Assembly: GCF_001519075.1 (NCBI RefSeq)
Contig: NZ_KQ954244.1
Coordinates: forward strand, 248,001-312,000
DNA length: 64,000 nucleotides
From: Novosphingobium fuchskuhlense
Lineage (GTDB): Bacteria > Pseudomonadota > Alphaproteobacteria > Sphingomonadales > Sphingomonadaceae
Direction: 5' to 3'
In this document: one piece after another, positions 37,044-46,602 of the stretch
Numbering within the stretch: the stretch's first letter is position 1
Layout: the number at the start of each line of letters is the position of its first letter
Translations under genes and position numbers: made by a program
Notes under the pieces: model-generated
What the model was told of the DNA's origin: nothing
What the model saw: only the letters and a program-made list of their open reading frames with translations
Database searches by the model: none

Positions 37044-38336
37044 ATGAGCTTTCCCTGGGCGAACGAATACAAGCCGACCAACCCGCTGATGCAGTGGGTC
37101 GACGACCGGCTTCCCCTCCCCCGCTTTGTCTACAACGCGGTCGGCGCCGGCTATCCTGTGCCGCGCAACCTCAACTACATGTGGAACTTTGGCATTCTTG
37201 CCGGTTTTGCGCTGGTTCTGCAGATTGTGACGGGTGTTGTCCTCGCGATGCACTACGCCGCTAATGCCGGCGTGGCTTTTGACAGCGTCGAGCACATCAT
37301 GCGCGACGTGAACTGGGGCTGGATGCTCCGCTATGGCCACGCCAACGGCGCCAGCATGTTCTTCATCGTGGTCTACACCCACATCTTCCGCGGCTTCTTC
37401 TATTCCTCGTACAAGGCCCCGCGCGAGATGATCTGGCTCTTGGGCGTGGTGATCTTCCTGCTCATGATGGCAACCGCCTTCATGGGCTACGTGCTGCCCT
37501 GGGGCCAGATGAGCTTCTGGGGCGCCAAGGTGATCACCGGCCTGTTCTCGGCGATCCCGCTGGTCGGCACGCCGCTGCAGCAGTGGCTGCTGGGCGGCTT
37601 CGCGCCGGACAACGCCGCGCTCAACCGCTTCTTCTCGCTGCACTTCCTCCTGCCCTTCGTGATCCTGGGTGTGATCATCCTCCACGTCTGGGCGCTGCAC
37701 ATCCCCGGCTCGTCGAACCCGACCGGCGTGGAAGTGAAGCAGGAATCGGACACGGTGCCGTTCCACCCCTACTACACCGCCAAGGACGGCTTCGGCCTCG
37801 GCATCTTCCTGATGGTCTACTGCGCGCTGGTGTTCTTTGCGCCGAACCTGCTGGGCCACCCGGACAACTACATTCCGGCGAACCCGCTCTCGACCCCGGC
37901 GCACATCGTTCCCGAATGGTATTTCTGGCCGTTCTACGCGATCCTGCGCGCCTTCACCTCGGACTTCCTGTTCATCCCGGCCAAGCTGATGGGCGTGCTC
38001 GCGATGTTCAGCGCGATCCTGGTGTGGTTCTTTCTGCCCTGGCTCGACACGAGCCCGGTCCGCTCGGGCCACTACCGGCCGCTGTTCCGCAAGTTCTTCT
38101 ACCTGCTCGTCGTCGACGTGCTGGTGCTGGGCTACTGCGGTGGCGCCCCGGCGGCAGAGCCCTACGTGATGATCTCGCAGATCGCAGCGATGTACTACTT
38201 CCTGCACTTCCTCGTGATCCTGCCGGTTGTCTCGTCAATCGAAACGCCGCAGCCGCTGCCGTTCTCGATTACCGAGGCGGTGCTGGGCAAGGACGAGCAC
38301 GCCACCCTCGCTCCCGCAACCCCGGCTGTCGCCTGA
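37044..38336 (+). CDS. petB: Cytochrome b of the bc1 complex
   Basis: 430 residues, eight membrane helices plus an extended C-terminus. The Qo-site motif PEWY is present in [17 protein letters not shown]; paired His ligands are visible ([22 protein letters not shown] and [10 protein letters not shown] with [10 protein letters not shown]). The region [15 protein letters not shown] is typical. It holds both b haems and the quinol and quinone sites. In petABC with 34 nt to petC. Confidence 0.97.
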   Translation: MSFPWANEYKPTNPLMQWVDDRLPLPRFVYNAVGAGYPVPRNLNYMWNFGILAGFALVLQIVTGVVLAMHYAANAGVAFDSVEHIMRDVNWGWMLRYGHANGASMFFIVVYTHIFRGFFYSSYKAPREMIWLLGVVIFLLMMATAFMGYVLPWGQMSFWGAKVITGLFSAIPLVGTPLQQWLLGGFAPDNAALNRFFSLHFLLPFVILGVIILHVWALHIPGSSNPTGVEVKQESDTVPFHPYYTAKDGFGLGIFLMVYCALVFFAPNLLGHPDNYIPANPLSTPAHIVPEWYFWPFYAILRAFTSDFLFIPAKLMGVLAMFSAILVWFFLPWLDTSPVRSGHYRPLFRKFFYLLVVDVLVLGYCGGAPAAEPYVMISQIAAMYYFLHFLVILPVVSSIETPQPLPFSITEAVLGKDEHATLAPATPAVA

Positions 38337-38370
38337 GCCTGCCAACCCGGCACATCCAAAGGGAAACCTC

Positions 38371-39207
38371 ATGGTCCGTCTATTTGGCCCGCTCGTTGGC
38401 CTCTTCTTCGCAGTCGCGCTGCTCTGGTCGTTCGGTAACGGCGCCTACAACGCGGTTACCCAGCCCTCTCCGCCGACCGCGGAAGCGCTGTTCCACAAGC
38501 ATCCGAAGGAAGTCGCGTTCTCGTTCGACGGCGCCTTCGGCACCTTCGACAAGGCGCAGCTTCAACGCGGCTTCAAGGTGTACCAGGAAGTCTGCTCGAA
38601 CTGCCACAGCCTGAAACAGGTGGCCTTCCGCGATCTGACGCAGCTTGGCTACAATGAAGCCGAAGTGAAGGCGATCGCCAAGAACTGGGGCAACAAGGCC
38701 CAGACCTTCGATCCCAAGACGGGTGACCGTGGTGACCGTCCGAACCTGCCTTCGGATCACTTCCCGCCGGTGTATTACGCTGGCCAGGGCAATCCCCCGG
38801 ATCTTTCGCTGGTCGCGAAGTCGCGTCACGGCGGAGCGCAGTACATCCACTCGCTGCTGACCGGCTACACCGATCAGGTGGGCTACAAGAACGGACAGGG
38901 CCAGGAACTGCTGAAGATGTTCCCGGATGCGAAGACCCCCGATGGGCTGTACTTCAACCCTTACTTCGCCAACCTGAACCTTGCCATGCCGCAGCCTTTG
39001 ACCAGCGACGGCCAGGTGACCTACAGCGACGGCAAGGCCGCGACGGTCGACCAGATGGCGCTGGACGTGTCTGCGTTCCTGACCTGGACCGCCGAACCCA
39101 AGCTCGACAAGCGCAAGCAGACGGGCTGGCCGGTGCTGGGCTTCCTGCTCGCGGCGACCGTGCTGGCTTACCTCGCCAAGCGGAATGTCTGGGCTGACAA
39201 GCACTGA
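38371..39207 (+). CDS. petC: Cytochrome c1
   Basis: 278 residues. An N-terminal signal sequence (VRLFGPLVGLFFAVALLW), a haem c motif CSNCH, the Met-ligand region near NLAMPQPL, and a C-terminal anchor helix GWPVLGFLLAATVLAYLAKRNVW. It accepts electrons from the Rieske cluster and passes them to soluble cytochrome c. GGGAAA precedes ATG 38371. Last gene of petABC; a strong terminator follows. Confidence 0.96.
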   Translation: MVRLFGPLVGLFFAVALLWSFGNGAYNAVTQPSPPTAEALFHKHPKEVAFSFDGAFGTFDKAQLQRGFKVYQEVCSNCHSLKQVAFRDLTQLGYNEAEVKAIAKNWGNKAQTFDPKTGDRGDRPNLPSDHFPPVYYAGQGNPPDLSLVAKSRHGGAQYIHSLLTGYTDQVGYKNGQGQELLKMFPDAKTPDGLYFNPYFANLNLAMPQPLTSDGQVTYSDGKAATVDQMALDVSAFLTWTAEPKLDKRKQTGWPVLGFLLAATVLAYLAKRNVWADKH

Positions 39208-39230
39208 TCTTCCCCACCCGGGAAACAAAC

Positions 39231-39260
39231 AAAGGCCGCCGGCAACGGTGGCCTTTTTTG
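39231..39260 (+). terminator. Intrinsic terminator after petABC
   Basis: An 11-bp stem AAAGGCCGCCG / CGGTGGCCTTT (one G-T pair) with GCAA tetraloop, followed by further T's. It lies 24 nt downstream of the petC stop and immediately before apt. Confidence 0.92.
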
Positions 39261-39284
39261 TGTGCGCGCGTATGAGAGCACACC

Positions 39285-39821
39285 ATGACAAGGGATGAAA
39301 TCAAGGCGCTGGTGCGCACGGTGCCCGACTTCCCCGCCAAGGGTATCCTGTTTCGCGACGTGACCACGCTGATCCGCCATGGCGACGGCTTTGCCGCCTG
39401 CATCGCGCATCTGGCGCGGATGGCGGAAGCGGCGGGTGCCGAGGTGATTGCCGGAATGGAAGCCCGTGGGTTCATCTTCGGCGCGGCCGTGGCGGCGCAT
39501 ATGCGGTTGGGGTTCGTGCCGGTGCGCAAGCCGGGCAAGCTGCCGGTCCGCACCGTGGGCATCGACTATGCGCTGGAATACGGCCGCGACCGTCTGGAGA
39601 TCGATCCCGGCGCGATCGACAAGGGTGCGCGCGTGGTGATCGTGGATGATCTTATCGCGACGGGCGGTACGGCGCTGGCAGCGACCGAACTGCTACGCGG
39701 CGCAGGGGCCAGGGTCGATCACGCGCTGTTCGTGATCGATCTACCCGACCTGCATGGTGCCGAGCGCCTGCGCGGAGCGGGCGTGAGCGTGGAAGCGCTG
39801 ATGGACTTTCCAGGGCACTGA
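39285..39821 (+). CDS. apt: Adenine phosphoribosyltransferase
   Basis: 178 residues. PRPP-binding loop VVIVDDLIATGGTALAA, the RTVPDFPAKGILFRDVTTL opening and AGMEARGFIFGAAVA are standard Apt. It salvages adenine to AMP with PRPP. Begins just after the petABC terminator, so it needs its own promoter; none is obvious in the 24-nt gap, and readthrough is possible. Confidence 0.96.
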   Translation: MTRDEIKALVRTVPDFPAKGILFRDVTTLIRHGDGFAACIAHLARMAEAAGAEVIAGMEARGFIFGAAVAAHMRLGFVPVRKPGKLPVRTVGIDYALEYGRDRLEIDPGAIDKGARVVIVDDLIATGGTALAATELLRGAGARVDHALFVIDLPDLHGAERLRGAGVSVEALMDFPGH

Positions 39822-39890
39822 GGCCCGGGCGAGGCTTTCTGACCGGCCCTGTGGCCTCTGCCGCATGTGGGGAGAGGGCGGGCCGAGCGG

Positions 39891-40535
39891 TCAGAAATTG
39901 GCGAGCGTCGCGCTCGCGCAGCGGACAGCCTCGGGATCGGTCCCGCCGCTACCGCCGGTCAGCATACCGGCAAGCACGAACCCACCGACAACAAAGACCA
40001 CGAAGCCGATCGTAACGAGCCCGAGGTACTTGTCGATCACGCGCTTGATCGGTGCACCAAACACCTGAAACAGCCCGCCGACAATCATGAAGCTGATCGA
40101 GCGGCTGATGATGCTGGCGAACAGGAACGTCACCAACGACATCTTGATGAAACCGGCGCTGATCGTGATCAGCTTGAACGGTATCGGCAAGACGCCCTTG
40201 ACGATGATGATTTCCCAGCCGTGCGCACGCAGATAGCAGGCGGCCTGCGGGAAGCTTTCAGCCAGATGGAGCATCGTGAGCAACTGCTTGCCGACGCTGG
40301 CAAACAGGAAATAGCCGATCGCATAGCCAAGCAAGCCGCCCAGCACCGAACCGGCGGTGGCGACTGCGGAGAAACGGACCGCCTTCTTGGGTTCCGCAAG
40401 GCACATGACCCCGAGCAGCGGGTGCGGCGGAACCGGGAAGAAGCTGGCCTCCATCGCCGAAAACAGTGCCAGCCAGACTTCGGCGAGCGGGTGCGTGGCC
40501 TTGGCCATGGTCCAGTTGTAAAGGCGGCGAAGCAT
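39891..40535 (-). CDS. YqaA/DedA-like VTT-domain membrane protein
   Basis: 214 residues with about five hydrophobic segments. The family core is seen in FFPVPPHPLLGVMCL, GSVLGGLLGYAIGYFLF and the re-entrant-like VKGVLPIPFKLITISAGFIKMS. DedA-superfamily proteins act in lipid carrier recycling and membrane homeostasis; the precise role here is unknown. It is divergent from the GTA cluster, and the intervening 267 nt carry the candidate GTA promoter. Confidence 0.82.
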   Translation of the reverse strand: MLRRLYNWTMAKATHPLAEVWLALFSAMEASFFPVPPHPLLGVMCLAEPKKAVRFSAVATAGSVLGGLLGYAIGYFLFASVGKQLLTMLHLAESFPQAACYLRAHGWEIIIVKGVLPIPFKLITISAGFIKMSLVTFLFASIISRSISFMIVGGLFQVFGAPIKRVIDKYLGLVTIGFVVFVVGGFVLAGMLTGGSGGTDPEAVRCASATLANF

Positions 40536-40666
40536 CGGGCAGGGTACTCGTTTGGGCGATCGTGCGCCTCAGGACGGGATCGGGACGTGTCCCGCTCAAG
40601 CTCCCTATCAGCGCAATGCGAACAATCCCTAAGCGAGCGAGGATCAAAGCGCTAGTAGGTGCGCCA

Positions 40667-40674
40667 TTAACCAT
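40667..40674 (+). promoter_or_regulatory. CtrA-type half-site upstream of the GTA cluster
   Basis: TTAACCAT, the half-site known for alphaproteobacterial CtrA, lies 15 nt upstream of the -35 hexamer of the candidate GTA promoter. GTA genes in Rhodobacter depend on CtrA; direct binding here is inference. Confidence 0.35.
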
Positions 40675-40689
40675 ATCGGTACAAAATAC

Positions 40690-40718
40690 TTGACAGCGTG
40701 ACGCTGTTTGAGTACATA
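40690..40718 (+). promoter_or_regulatory. Candidate GTA promoter with internal 7-bp dyad
   Basis: A consensus -35 TTGACA (40690-40695), a 17-nt spacer and a weak -10 TACATA (40713-40718). A perfect inverted repeat ACAGCGT-G-ACGCTGT (40693-40707) overlaps the -35 and the spacer, where a repressor or activator could control RNA polymerase. Transcription would start about 80 nt before the TerS ATG. Confidence 0.5.
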
Positions 40719-40802
40719 TCAAGAACATCGCGATGGACCGAGTCGCTGCCACCTCGCAGCGGAGAGCTTCACGCTTCCCCCTCCCCCAGCGACGGAAAGC
40801 CC

Positions 40803-41333
40803 ATGGCACAGCGACCCAATGCGCCGCGGCCGCATCGCGCCGCGACCCATGAGCACACCCATGCGGAAACCGCGACGCACTGGATGGGCGAGTTTCTGGA
40901 AGCCCTTGCCGATACCTCGAACGTCTCGGCGGCAGCGCGCAAGGCCAGCATCGATGTGTCCACAGCCTATCAGCGGCGACGGCACGACCACGAGTTCAAC
41001 CGTCGCTGGCAGATCGCGCTCTGCGAAGGGTATGACAACCTCGAGATGGAGCTGCTCTACCGGCTCCGCACTGGCGAACTGAAGCCGGTGACGAGCACCA
41101 AACGGGCAAGCCGAACGTTTGACAATGCCACCGCTTTCCGGTTGCTCGCCGCGCACCGCGAATCGGCGGCGCGTGAACGGGCACGGCGTGATCACGTGAG
41201 CGCGGAGGAAATCCGGGCGGCCATTGACCGGAAGGTCGACGAATTGCGCAAGCGGGTGATGGACGCCAAGGCCCAGCGAGAGGCTGCGGCTCTGGCACCG
41301 GCCATCCTGCCCAAACCCAGGGACCCGGCGTGA
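40803..41333 (+). CDS. GTA small terminase-like protein (gp1 position)
   Basis: 176 residues from ATG 40803. A helix-turn-helix-like stretch, DTSNVSAAARKASIDVSTAYQR, is followed by a long charged helical part and a basic C-terminus. This is the pattern of the GTA gene upstream of the large terminase, which recognises DNA and delivers it to TerL with little sequence specificity in known GTAs. Start chosen over upstream frames because GGAAAG precedes it. Coupled to terL by a GTGA overlap. Confidence 0.78.
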   Translation: MAQRPNAPRPHRAATHEHTHAETATHWMGEFLEALADTSNVSAAARKASIDVSTAYQRRRHDHEFNRRWQIALCEGYDNLEMELLYRLRTGELKPVTSTKRASRTFDNATAFRLLAAHRESAARERARRDHVSAEEIRAAIDRKVDELRKRVMDAKAQREAAALAPAILPKPRDPA

Positions 41334-42661
41334 GCCAGGACCGGCTCGACTTCCTGCGGCACGATGAAGAGCAGCTTGCTCATGAACTGCCCGACATGCT
41401 CGACCCGAGCGAGCGGGATGCGGTGTTGTGGAACTGGCCGATGTGGGCGCGGGCATCGCAGCTGCCGCCGCCAGGCGACTGGCGAATCTGGCTGATCATG
41501 GCAGGCCGCGGGTTCGGCAAGACCCGCACCGGTGCCGAATGGGTGCGCATGGTGGCCGAGAGTGACCATTCTGCGCGAATTGCTCTGGTGGGATCCTCGC
41601 TCCACGAAGCACGCAGCGTGATGGTGGAGGGCGAAAGCGGGTTGATGGCAGTGAGCCCGCCCCACCTGAGACCGCGCTACGAGCCATCGCTGCGCCGGAT
41701 CGTGTGGCCGGGCGGGGCGCAGGCCCTGCTCTATTCGGCTGCCGAGGCCGAAGCCTTGCGCGGGCCGCAGCACAGCCATGCCTGGTGCGACGAGATTGCC
41801 AAGTGGGACGACAACCAGGGGCAGGCCCGGCGGTGCTGGGACAACCTGCTGCTGGGCCTGCGGCTGGGCGACTTGCCGCAGATCGTGGCGACCACGACGC
41901 CGCGCGCAATGCCGCTGGTGCGGCGGTTGATGGCGCAAGTCGGGGCCGAAGACGATGTGGTGCTGACGCGCGGCTCGACGCTGGAAAATGAAGCCAACCT
42001 GCCGGGGCGGTTCATCACGGATGTGACGCGCGAGTTTGGCGGGACTCTGCTGGGGCGCCAGGAACTGGACGGCGAACTGATCGACGACCTGCCCGGTGCG
42101 CTGTGGACCCGCTCGCGGATCGAGCAGTGCCGCGAACCGATCGGGACCACGGCCATGACCCGGGTGATAGTGGGGGTGGACCCGCCGGCGAGTGCCGAAG
42201 GGGATGCCTGCGGGATCGTTGTCTGCGGTCTTGGCGAAGACGGTGTGGCACGGGTGCTGGCGGACGCTTCGGTCGAGAAGGCAAGCCCCGAGCGCTGGGC
42301 GCGTGCCGTGGCCGAGGCAGCGCGGGCCTGGTCTGCCGACCGCGTGGTTGCCGAGGCCAACCAGGGCGGGGCGATGGTGGAAGCGGTGCTGCGCGCTGCC
42401 AACGCCGCGCTGCCGCTGCGACTGGTGCACGCAGTGCGCGGCAAGGTGGCCAGAGCAGAGCCGGTCGCGGCGCTCTACGAGGCTGGACGGGTACGCCATG
42501 CCGGACTCTTCACCCGGCTCGAGGACGAGCTGTGCGGGCTCCTGCCGGGGGGGACCTATCAGGGTCCCGGCAGATCACCCGACCGGGCCGATGCCTGCGT
42601 CTGGGCGCTGACCGAGCTGATGCTCGGCCGTGCCGGGGAGCCGCGTATCTGGATTGACTGA
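41330..42661 (+). CDS. GTA large terminase (packaging ATPase/nuclease)
   Basis: 443 residues from a GTG overlapping the TerS stop. Walker A is MAGRGFGKTRTGAE; the ATPase acid is likely in AWCDEIAKWDD; and the RNase H-like nuclease part shows VGVDPPASAEGDACG and the C-terminal RADACVWALTELM Asp. It is a headful-type motor. Full length and undamaged. Confidence 0.93.
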   Translation: MSQDRLDFLRHDEEQLAHELPDMLDPSERDAVLWNWPMWARASQLPPPGDWRIWLIMAGRGFGKTRTGAEWVRMVAESDHSARIALVGSSLHEARSVMVEGESGLMAVSPPHLRPRYEPSLRRIVWPGGAQALLYSAAEAEALRGPQHSHAWCDEIAKWDDNQGQARRCWDNLLLGLRLGDLPQIVATTTPRAMPLVRRLMAQVGAEDDVVLTRGSTLENEANLPGRFITDVTREFGGTLLGRQELDGELIDDLPGALWTRSRIEQCREPIGTTAMTRVIVGVDPPASAEGDACGIVVCGLGEDGVARVLADASVEKASPERWARAVAEAARAWSADRVVAEANQGGAMVEAVLRAANAALPLRLVHAVRGKVARAEPVAALYEAGRVRHAGLFTRLEDELCGLLPGGTYQGPGRSPDRADACVWALTELMLGRAGEPRIWID

Positions 42662-42738
42662 GGGACTGGTGCCCACCCGGAACTCATCCCGCATGCGGGA
42701 GGGACGGTAACCGCTTCGAGCGATTTGAAAGGCTGGAC

Positions 42739-43902
42739 ATGTCGATTTTGCAAAGCCTGGCGGCGGCCTTCAAGGGCGCTGCCGTATCCGACCGCGCGCC
42801 GCTGGCACGCGGGTTCATCTCGCCATGGGCAGAAGCCTTCCAGTGGAGCGGGGGCGACGCGCGAGGCCCGCTCAACTACCCTGCGGCCATCCGCGAGGCA
42901 TACCTCAAGAACCCGGTGGCACAGCGCGCGGTGCGGCTGGTGGCCGAAGGCGTGGGCAGCGCCCCGATCAAGGCTTCCGATCCGGAACTCGTTCGGTTGG
43001 TCAGCGCAACAAGCGCGGGCCAGGCCTTGCTCGAGACGCTGGCGAGCCAGATGCTGCTGCACGGCAACGGCTATGTGCAGGTCTTGCGCGATGCCGACGG
43101 CCAGGTCGCCGAACTTTTTGCACTGCGGCCGGAGCGGGTGCGGATCGTGCCAGATGCGAAGGGCTGGCCTGCCGCCTTCACATATACGCTTGGCGACACG
43201 GCGCTGCAGATTGACGCAATAGACGAGTTCGGTCGGCCCAATCTGATCCACATGCGCGCGTTCCATCCCCTGGACGACCACTATGGGGCGGGCTGCCTCG
43301 AGGCGGCGGATGAAGCGGTGGCGATCCACAATGCTGCGGCACGGTGGAACAGGGCGCTGCTGGAAAATGCCGCGCGGCCTTCGGGAGCGCTTGTGTATGA
43401 TCCGGGAGAGCCGGGTGCTGCGCTCAGCACCGACCAGTTCGAGCGGATCAAGACAGAGCTTTCCGCCGCGTTCTCCGGCGAGAGCAATGCCGGGCGACCG
43501 ATGCTGCTGGAAGGCGGGCTGAAGTGGCAGACTCTGGCGCTGAGCCCGGCGGACATGGATTTCGCGACGCTGAAGGCCGCCGCAGCGCGAGACGTTGCGC
43601 TCGCATTCGGGGTGCCTCCGATGCTGCTCGGCCTGCCGGGCGACAACACCTATGCCAACTACCGCGAAGCCAACCGCGCCTTATGGCGGCTCACCCTCCT
43701 GCCGCTGGCCGGCAAGATCCTTGATGCGCTCGCCGAAGGACTGGCCCCGTGGTTCGCCGAGGCGAAGTTCTCGGTCGATCTCGACCGGGTGCCGGCATTG
43801 GCGGAGGACCGCCAGGCGCTGTGGTCGCAAGTCTCGGCGGCCGACTTCCTGACCCCGGCCGAAAAGCGGCAGATGCTGGGCCTGGCGGAGAAACCAGCAT
43901 GA
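42739..43902 (+). CDS. GTA portal protein (HK97 family)
   Basis: 387 residues. HK97-portal pattern: YLKNPVAQRAVRLVAEGVGS, a central GNGYVQVLRDADGQVAELF, and AFGVPPMLLGLPGDNTYANY near residue 300, the most conserved part. It forms the 12-mer ring for DNA entry. AAAGG precedes ATG 42739. Stop overlaps the next ATG as ATGA. Confidence 0.93.
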   Translation: MSILQSLAAAFKGAAVSDRAPLARGFISPWAEAFQWSGGDARGPLNYPAAIREAYLKNPVAQRAVRLVAEGVGSAPIKASDPELVRLVSATSAGQALLETLASQMLLHGNGYVQVLRDADGQVAELFALRPERVRIVPDAKGWPAAFTYTLGDTALQIDAIDEFGRPNLIHMRAFHPLDDHYGAGCLEAADEAVAIHNAAARWNRALLENAARPSGALVYDPGEPGAALSTDQFERIKTELSAAFSGESNAGRPMLLEGGLKWQTLALSPADMDFATLKAAAARDVALAFGVPPMLLGLPGDNTYANYREANRALWRLTLLPLAGKILDALAEGLAPWFAEAKFSVDLDRVPALAEDRQALWSQVSAADFLTPAEKRQMLGLAEKPA

Positions 43903-44204
43903 GACGCGAAGACATGCTGGCCGGGCTGCTTGCCCAGGCCGGGAGCGAAGGCTCTGAACTCATCACGCTACGCGCGGTGGTCGAGGAAGCAAGCGAGCTC
44001 GGTGCGGCGCGGGCGCTCGAGCAAATGGGACTTGCCGACGACACGGCGCATGAAGACCTCGCCGAATTGCGCGAACTGCTGCGCGCCTGGCGCGACGCCA
44101 AGGCCAGCGCATGGAAGGCCGTGGTCGGCTGGGTGGTTCGCGCCGTGCTGGCGCTGCTGCTGCTCGGAATTGCGGTGCGGCTTGGCTCGAAGGATGTGCT
44201 GTAA
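43899..44204 (+). CDS. GTA gp3.5-position small membrane-anchored protein
   Basis: 101 residues. A helical, acidic N-terminal part (about 1-68) is followed by a single C-terminal membrane helix (VVRAVLALLLLGIAVRLG). The position between portal and protease matches the small orfg3.5 product of Rhodobacter GTA; I think it belongs to the DUF6127-type family but cannot verify. Function unknown. Overlaps neighbours at both ends. Confidence 0.72.
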   Translation: MRREDMLAGLLAQAGSEGSELITLRAVVEEASELGAARALEQMGLADDTAHEDLAELRELLRAWRDAKASAWKAVVGWVVRAVLALLLLGIAVRLGSKDVL

Positions 44205-44662
44205 TGGGCGCTGAACCGGGGACTGCCAACGAAGTACTCCGTTTTGCCGGCTATGCGGCGGTATTCGGCAAGCGGGACAGCGGCGGCGATGTGATCGCTC
44301 CGGGGGCCTTTGCCGGGACACTGGCTGCCCGCAAGGAGGCCGGACTGCGGCTCCCACTCCTGTGGCAACACCGGGTTGGCAATCAAATCGGCTGGGTCGA
44401 TCTCGCCGAAGAGGACCGCCACGGCCTTCGCGTGATCGCCTCGCTCTCTCCCGACGCGGGACCTGCCGCCAAGGCCTTGGCGGACGGCGCCGTGAACGGG
44501 CTCTCATTTGGATACCGGGTCCGCGATGCGGCACCCCAGGGCGGTGGCCGCGAATTGCGCGCCGTCGACCTGATCGAAGTCAGCCTGGTGACCCGCCCCA
44601 TGCAGCAGCTGGCGCGAGTCCACTACGTCGACAGCAAAGGCGGCCGATTGGCGCCGGCGTAA
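44204..44662 (+). CDS. GTA prohead protease (HK97 family)
   Basis: 152 residues. Catalytic His in LLWQHRVGNQIGWV and Ser in NGLSFGYRV, then DLIEVSLVTRPM, the family signature. It cleaves the capsid N-terminal scaffold and itself. Start overlaps the gp3.5 stop by one base. Short, as usual for GTA proteases. Confidence 0.9.
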   Translation: MGAEPGTANEVLRFAGYAAVFGKRDSGGDVIAPGAFAGTLAARKEAGLRLPLLWQHRVGNQIGWVDLAEEDRHGLRVIASLSPDAGPAAKALADGAVNGLSFGYRVRDAAPQGGGRELRAVDLIEVSLVTRPMQQLARVHYVDSKGGRLAPA

Positions 44663-44748
44663 CCCCCCACGTTTTGTGACCCAGAAAGGCCGCAGTGGCG
44701 GGCCAGCCCACCAATGACGGTCACCATCAAGAAAGGACGTTCGGTTCC

Positions 44749-45927
44749 ATGGACATCAACACCCCCGAAAGCGCCATTACCGGTGCAATCGAGACCAAGG
44801 CCGACGCGTTCGACGCGTCGTTCGACATCGTGACGCGCCAGGATGAGGCCACTGCGGCCATCGAAGCGCTGCGCGGTGACATTGCCGAAGTGAAGGGCCG
44901 GCTCGACAAGGTGAACCGCGCGGTTGTCCGCCCGGTGATCGGCGGCGCCGAGGCCGCAACCGAAACCTCGCCCGAACTTAAGGGCTTCGTCGACGGATAC
45001 CTGCGTTCGGGCCGCGAGACCGAGCTCAAGTCGCTCTCGATCGGTTCGCCTGCGGACGGCGGCTTTGCCGTGCCTCGCCCGATCGATGCCGAAATCGCAC
45101 GCCGCCTGGTGCGGCTGAGCCCGGTTCGCAGCGTGGCGAACGTGGTGCAGACCAGCACGAGTGGCTTCCGCCGCCTGATCTCGATCGGCGGCACGGCTTC
45201 GGGCTGGGCAAGCGAAACCGGCTCGCGCATCGAAACGGCCAGCCCGAAACTTGCCGAAATCGTGCCCCCGCTCGGTGAGCTCTATGCCAACCCCTCGGCC
45301 ACGCAACAGATGCTCGACGATGCGGCGTTCGATGTGAGCGGCTGGCTGGCGAGCGAGATTGCCACCGAGTTTGCCCGTGCCGAGGGCGCCGCCTTCATCA
45401 ATGGCACTGGCACCAACCAGCCGCGGGGTTTCCTCGCTGGTCCGACCGCGGCTCAGAACGACGCTGCGCGCCCCTTCGGCACGCTGCAGTTCATCGCCTC
45501 TGGCAATGCCACGACCTTCGACACCGCGCCTGAAGCGAAACTGATCGACCTCGTCTTCTCGATGAAGGCCGCGCTGCGCCAGGGCGCGGTATGGATGATG
45601 AACTCGGCGACGCTTGCGGCTGTGCGCAAGTTCAAGGCAGCCGATGGTTCGTTCCTGTGGCAGGCGGGCATCGTCGATGGTCAGCCGAGCCGTTTGCTCG
45701 GATACCCGGTGATCGAGGCGGAAGATATGCCCGACATTGGCGCCGGCAACTTCCCGATCGCGTTCGGCAACTTCAAGGCCGGCTACCTGATCGCCGAACG
45801 AACCGCCACGACGATCCTGCGCGATCCCTACACAAACAAGCCGTACGTGCAGTTCTACGCGACGCGCCGGGTGGGTGGCCAGGTGCTCGACAGCGACGCG
45901 ATCAAGCTCCTCAAGATCTCGACCTGA
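44749..45927 (+). CDS. GTA major capsid protein (HK97 fold)
   Basis: 392 residues. A coiled-coil-like N-terminal scaffold part (about 1-85: IVTRQDEATAAIEALRGDIAEVKGRLD) is likely removed by the protease, before the mature HK97 fold starting near LKSLSIGSPADGGFAVPRP. Later parts include SEIATEFARAEGAAFINGTG and the family's FKAADGSFLW. ATG 44749 has GAAAGGA upstream; GTG 44695 in frame would add 18 residues of no clear value. Confidence 0.93.
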   Translation: MDINTPESAITGAIETKADAFDASFDIVTRQDEATAAIEALRGDIAEVKGRLDKVNRAVVRPVIGGAEAATETSPELKGFVDGYLRSGRETELKSLSIGSPADGGFAVPRPIDAEIARRLVRLSPVRSVANVVQTSTSGFRRLISIGGTASGWASETGSRIETASPKLAEIVPPLGELYANPSATQQMLDDAAFDVSGWLASEIATEFARAEGAAFINGTGTNQPRGFLAGPTAAQNDAARPFGTLQFIASGNATTFDTAPEAKLIDLVFSMKAALRQGAVWMMNSATLAAVRKFKAADGSFLWQAGIVDGQPSRLLGYPVIEAEDMPDIGAGNFPIAFGNFKAGYLIAERTATTILRDPYTNKPYVQFYATRRVGGQVLDSDAIKLLKIST

Positions 45928-46053
45928 TCCGGATCGGGCAGGCGCGCGCTCCCCTGGCGCGCCTGCCCCGCGCCCGCGGTGGCCCCCCTCACGCCGCGGG
46001 CGCTCTTCTTTCCTGCCGAGGATGCTTTCATCCCCATAACACCGGAGATTGCC

Positions 46054-46602
46054 ATGAAGCGGGCAATTACCGCGCCGCCGACGCTGGCACCGACGGCGCT
46101 CGCCGAGCTCAAGGCATGGCTTGGCATCAGCACGACCCGCGAGGACGCGGAGCTGACTGGTCTGATCAGGGCCGCGCTCGAGCTGTGCGAAGGATTTATC
46201 GGCGCAATGCCGCTGGCGTCGGGCTGCGAAGAGATTCTGCCAGCGATCGGCGAATGGCAGGCGCTGGCAACCCGGCCGGTACTGACGATCTCCGGCATCC
46301 TTGCGATTTCAGCGGACGGTACGCGCAGCGCGCTGGGCGTGGCCGACTACGAGATCGACATCGCCGCTGACGGAACCGGCCGGGTGCGGATCGCCAGTCC
46401 GCTCGCTCAGACACGCGTGGCCGTGAGCTTCACCGCCGGAATGGCGGAAGGGTGGGACACCCTGCCCGACGCCATCCAGCAGGGCCTGGTGCGCTGGGCC
46501 GCGCACCAGCACCGGACGCGCGACAACGACAAGGCCATGGCCGGAACGCCGGCTTCGGTGGCTGCCTTGTGGCGACCCTGGCGGCGGATGCGCATCGCAT
46601 GA
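46054..46602 (+). CDS. GTA gp6 head-tail connector (phiE125 gp8-like family)
   Basis: 182 residues. The N-terminal helical part (LAELKAWLGISTTREDAELTGLIRAALELCEGFI) is that of HK97 gp6-type adaptor proteins. It binds under the portal. ATG 46054 has GGAG upstream; the frame is open upstream to 45979 but without support. Coupled by ATGA to the tiny next ORF. The 126 nt between capsid and this gene hold no ORF. Confidence 0.85.
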   Translation: MKRAITAPPTLAPTALAELKAWLGISTTREDAELTGLIRAALELCEGFIGAMPLASGCEEILPAIGEWQALATRPVLTISGILAISADGTRSALGVADYEIDIAADGTGRVRIASPLAQTRVAVSFTAGMAEGWDTLPDAIQQGLVRWAAHQHRTRDNDKAMAGTPASVAALWRPWRRMRIA

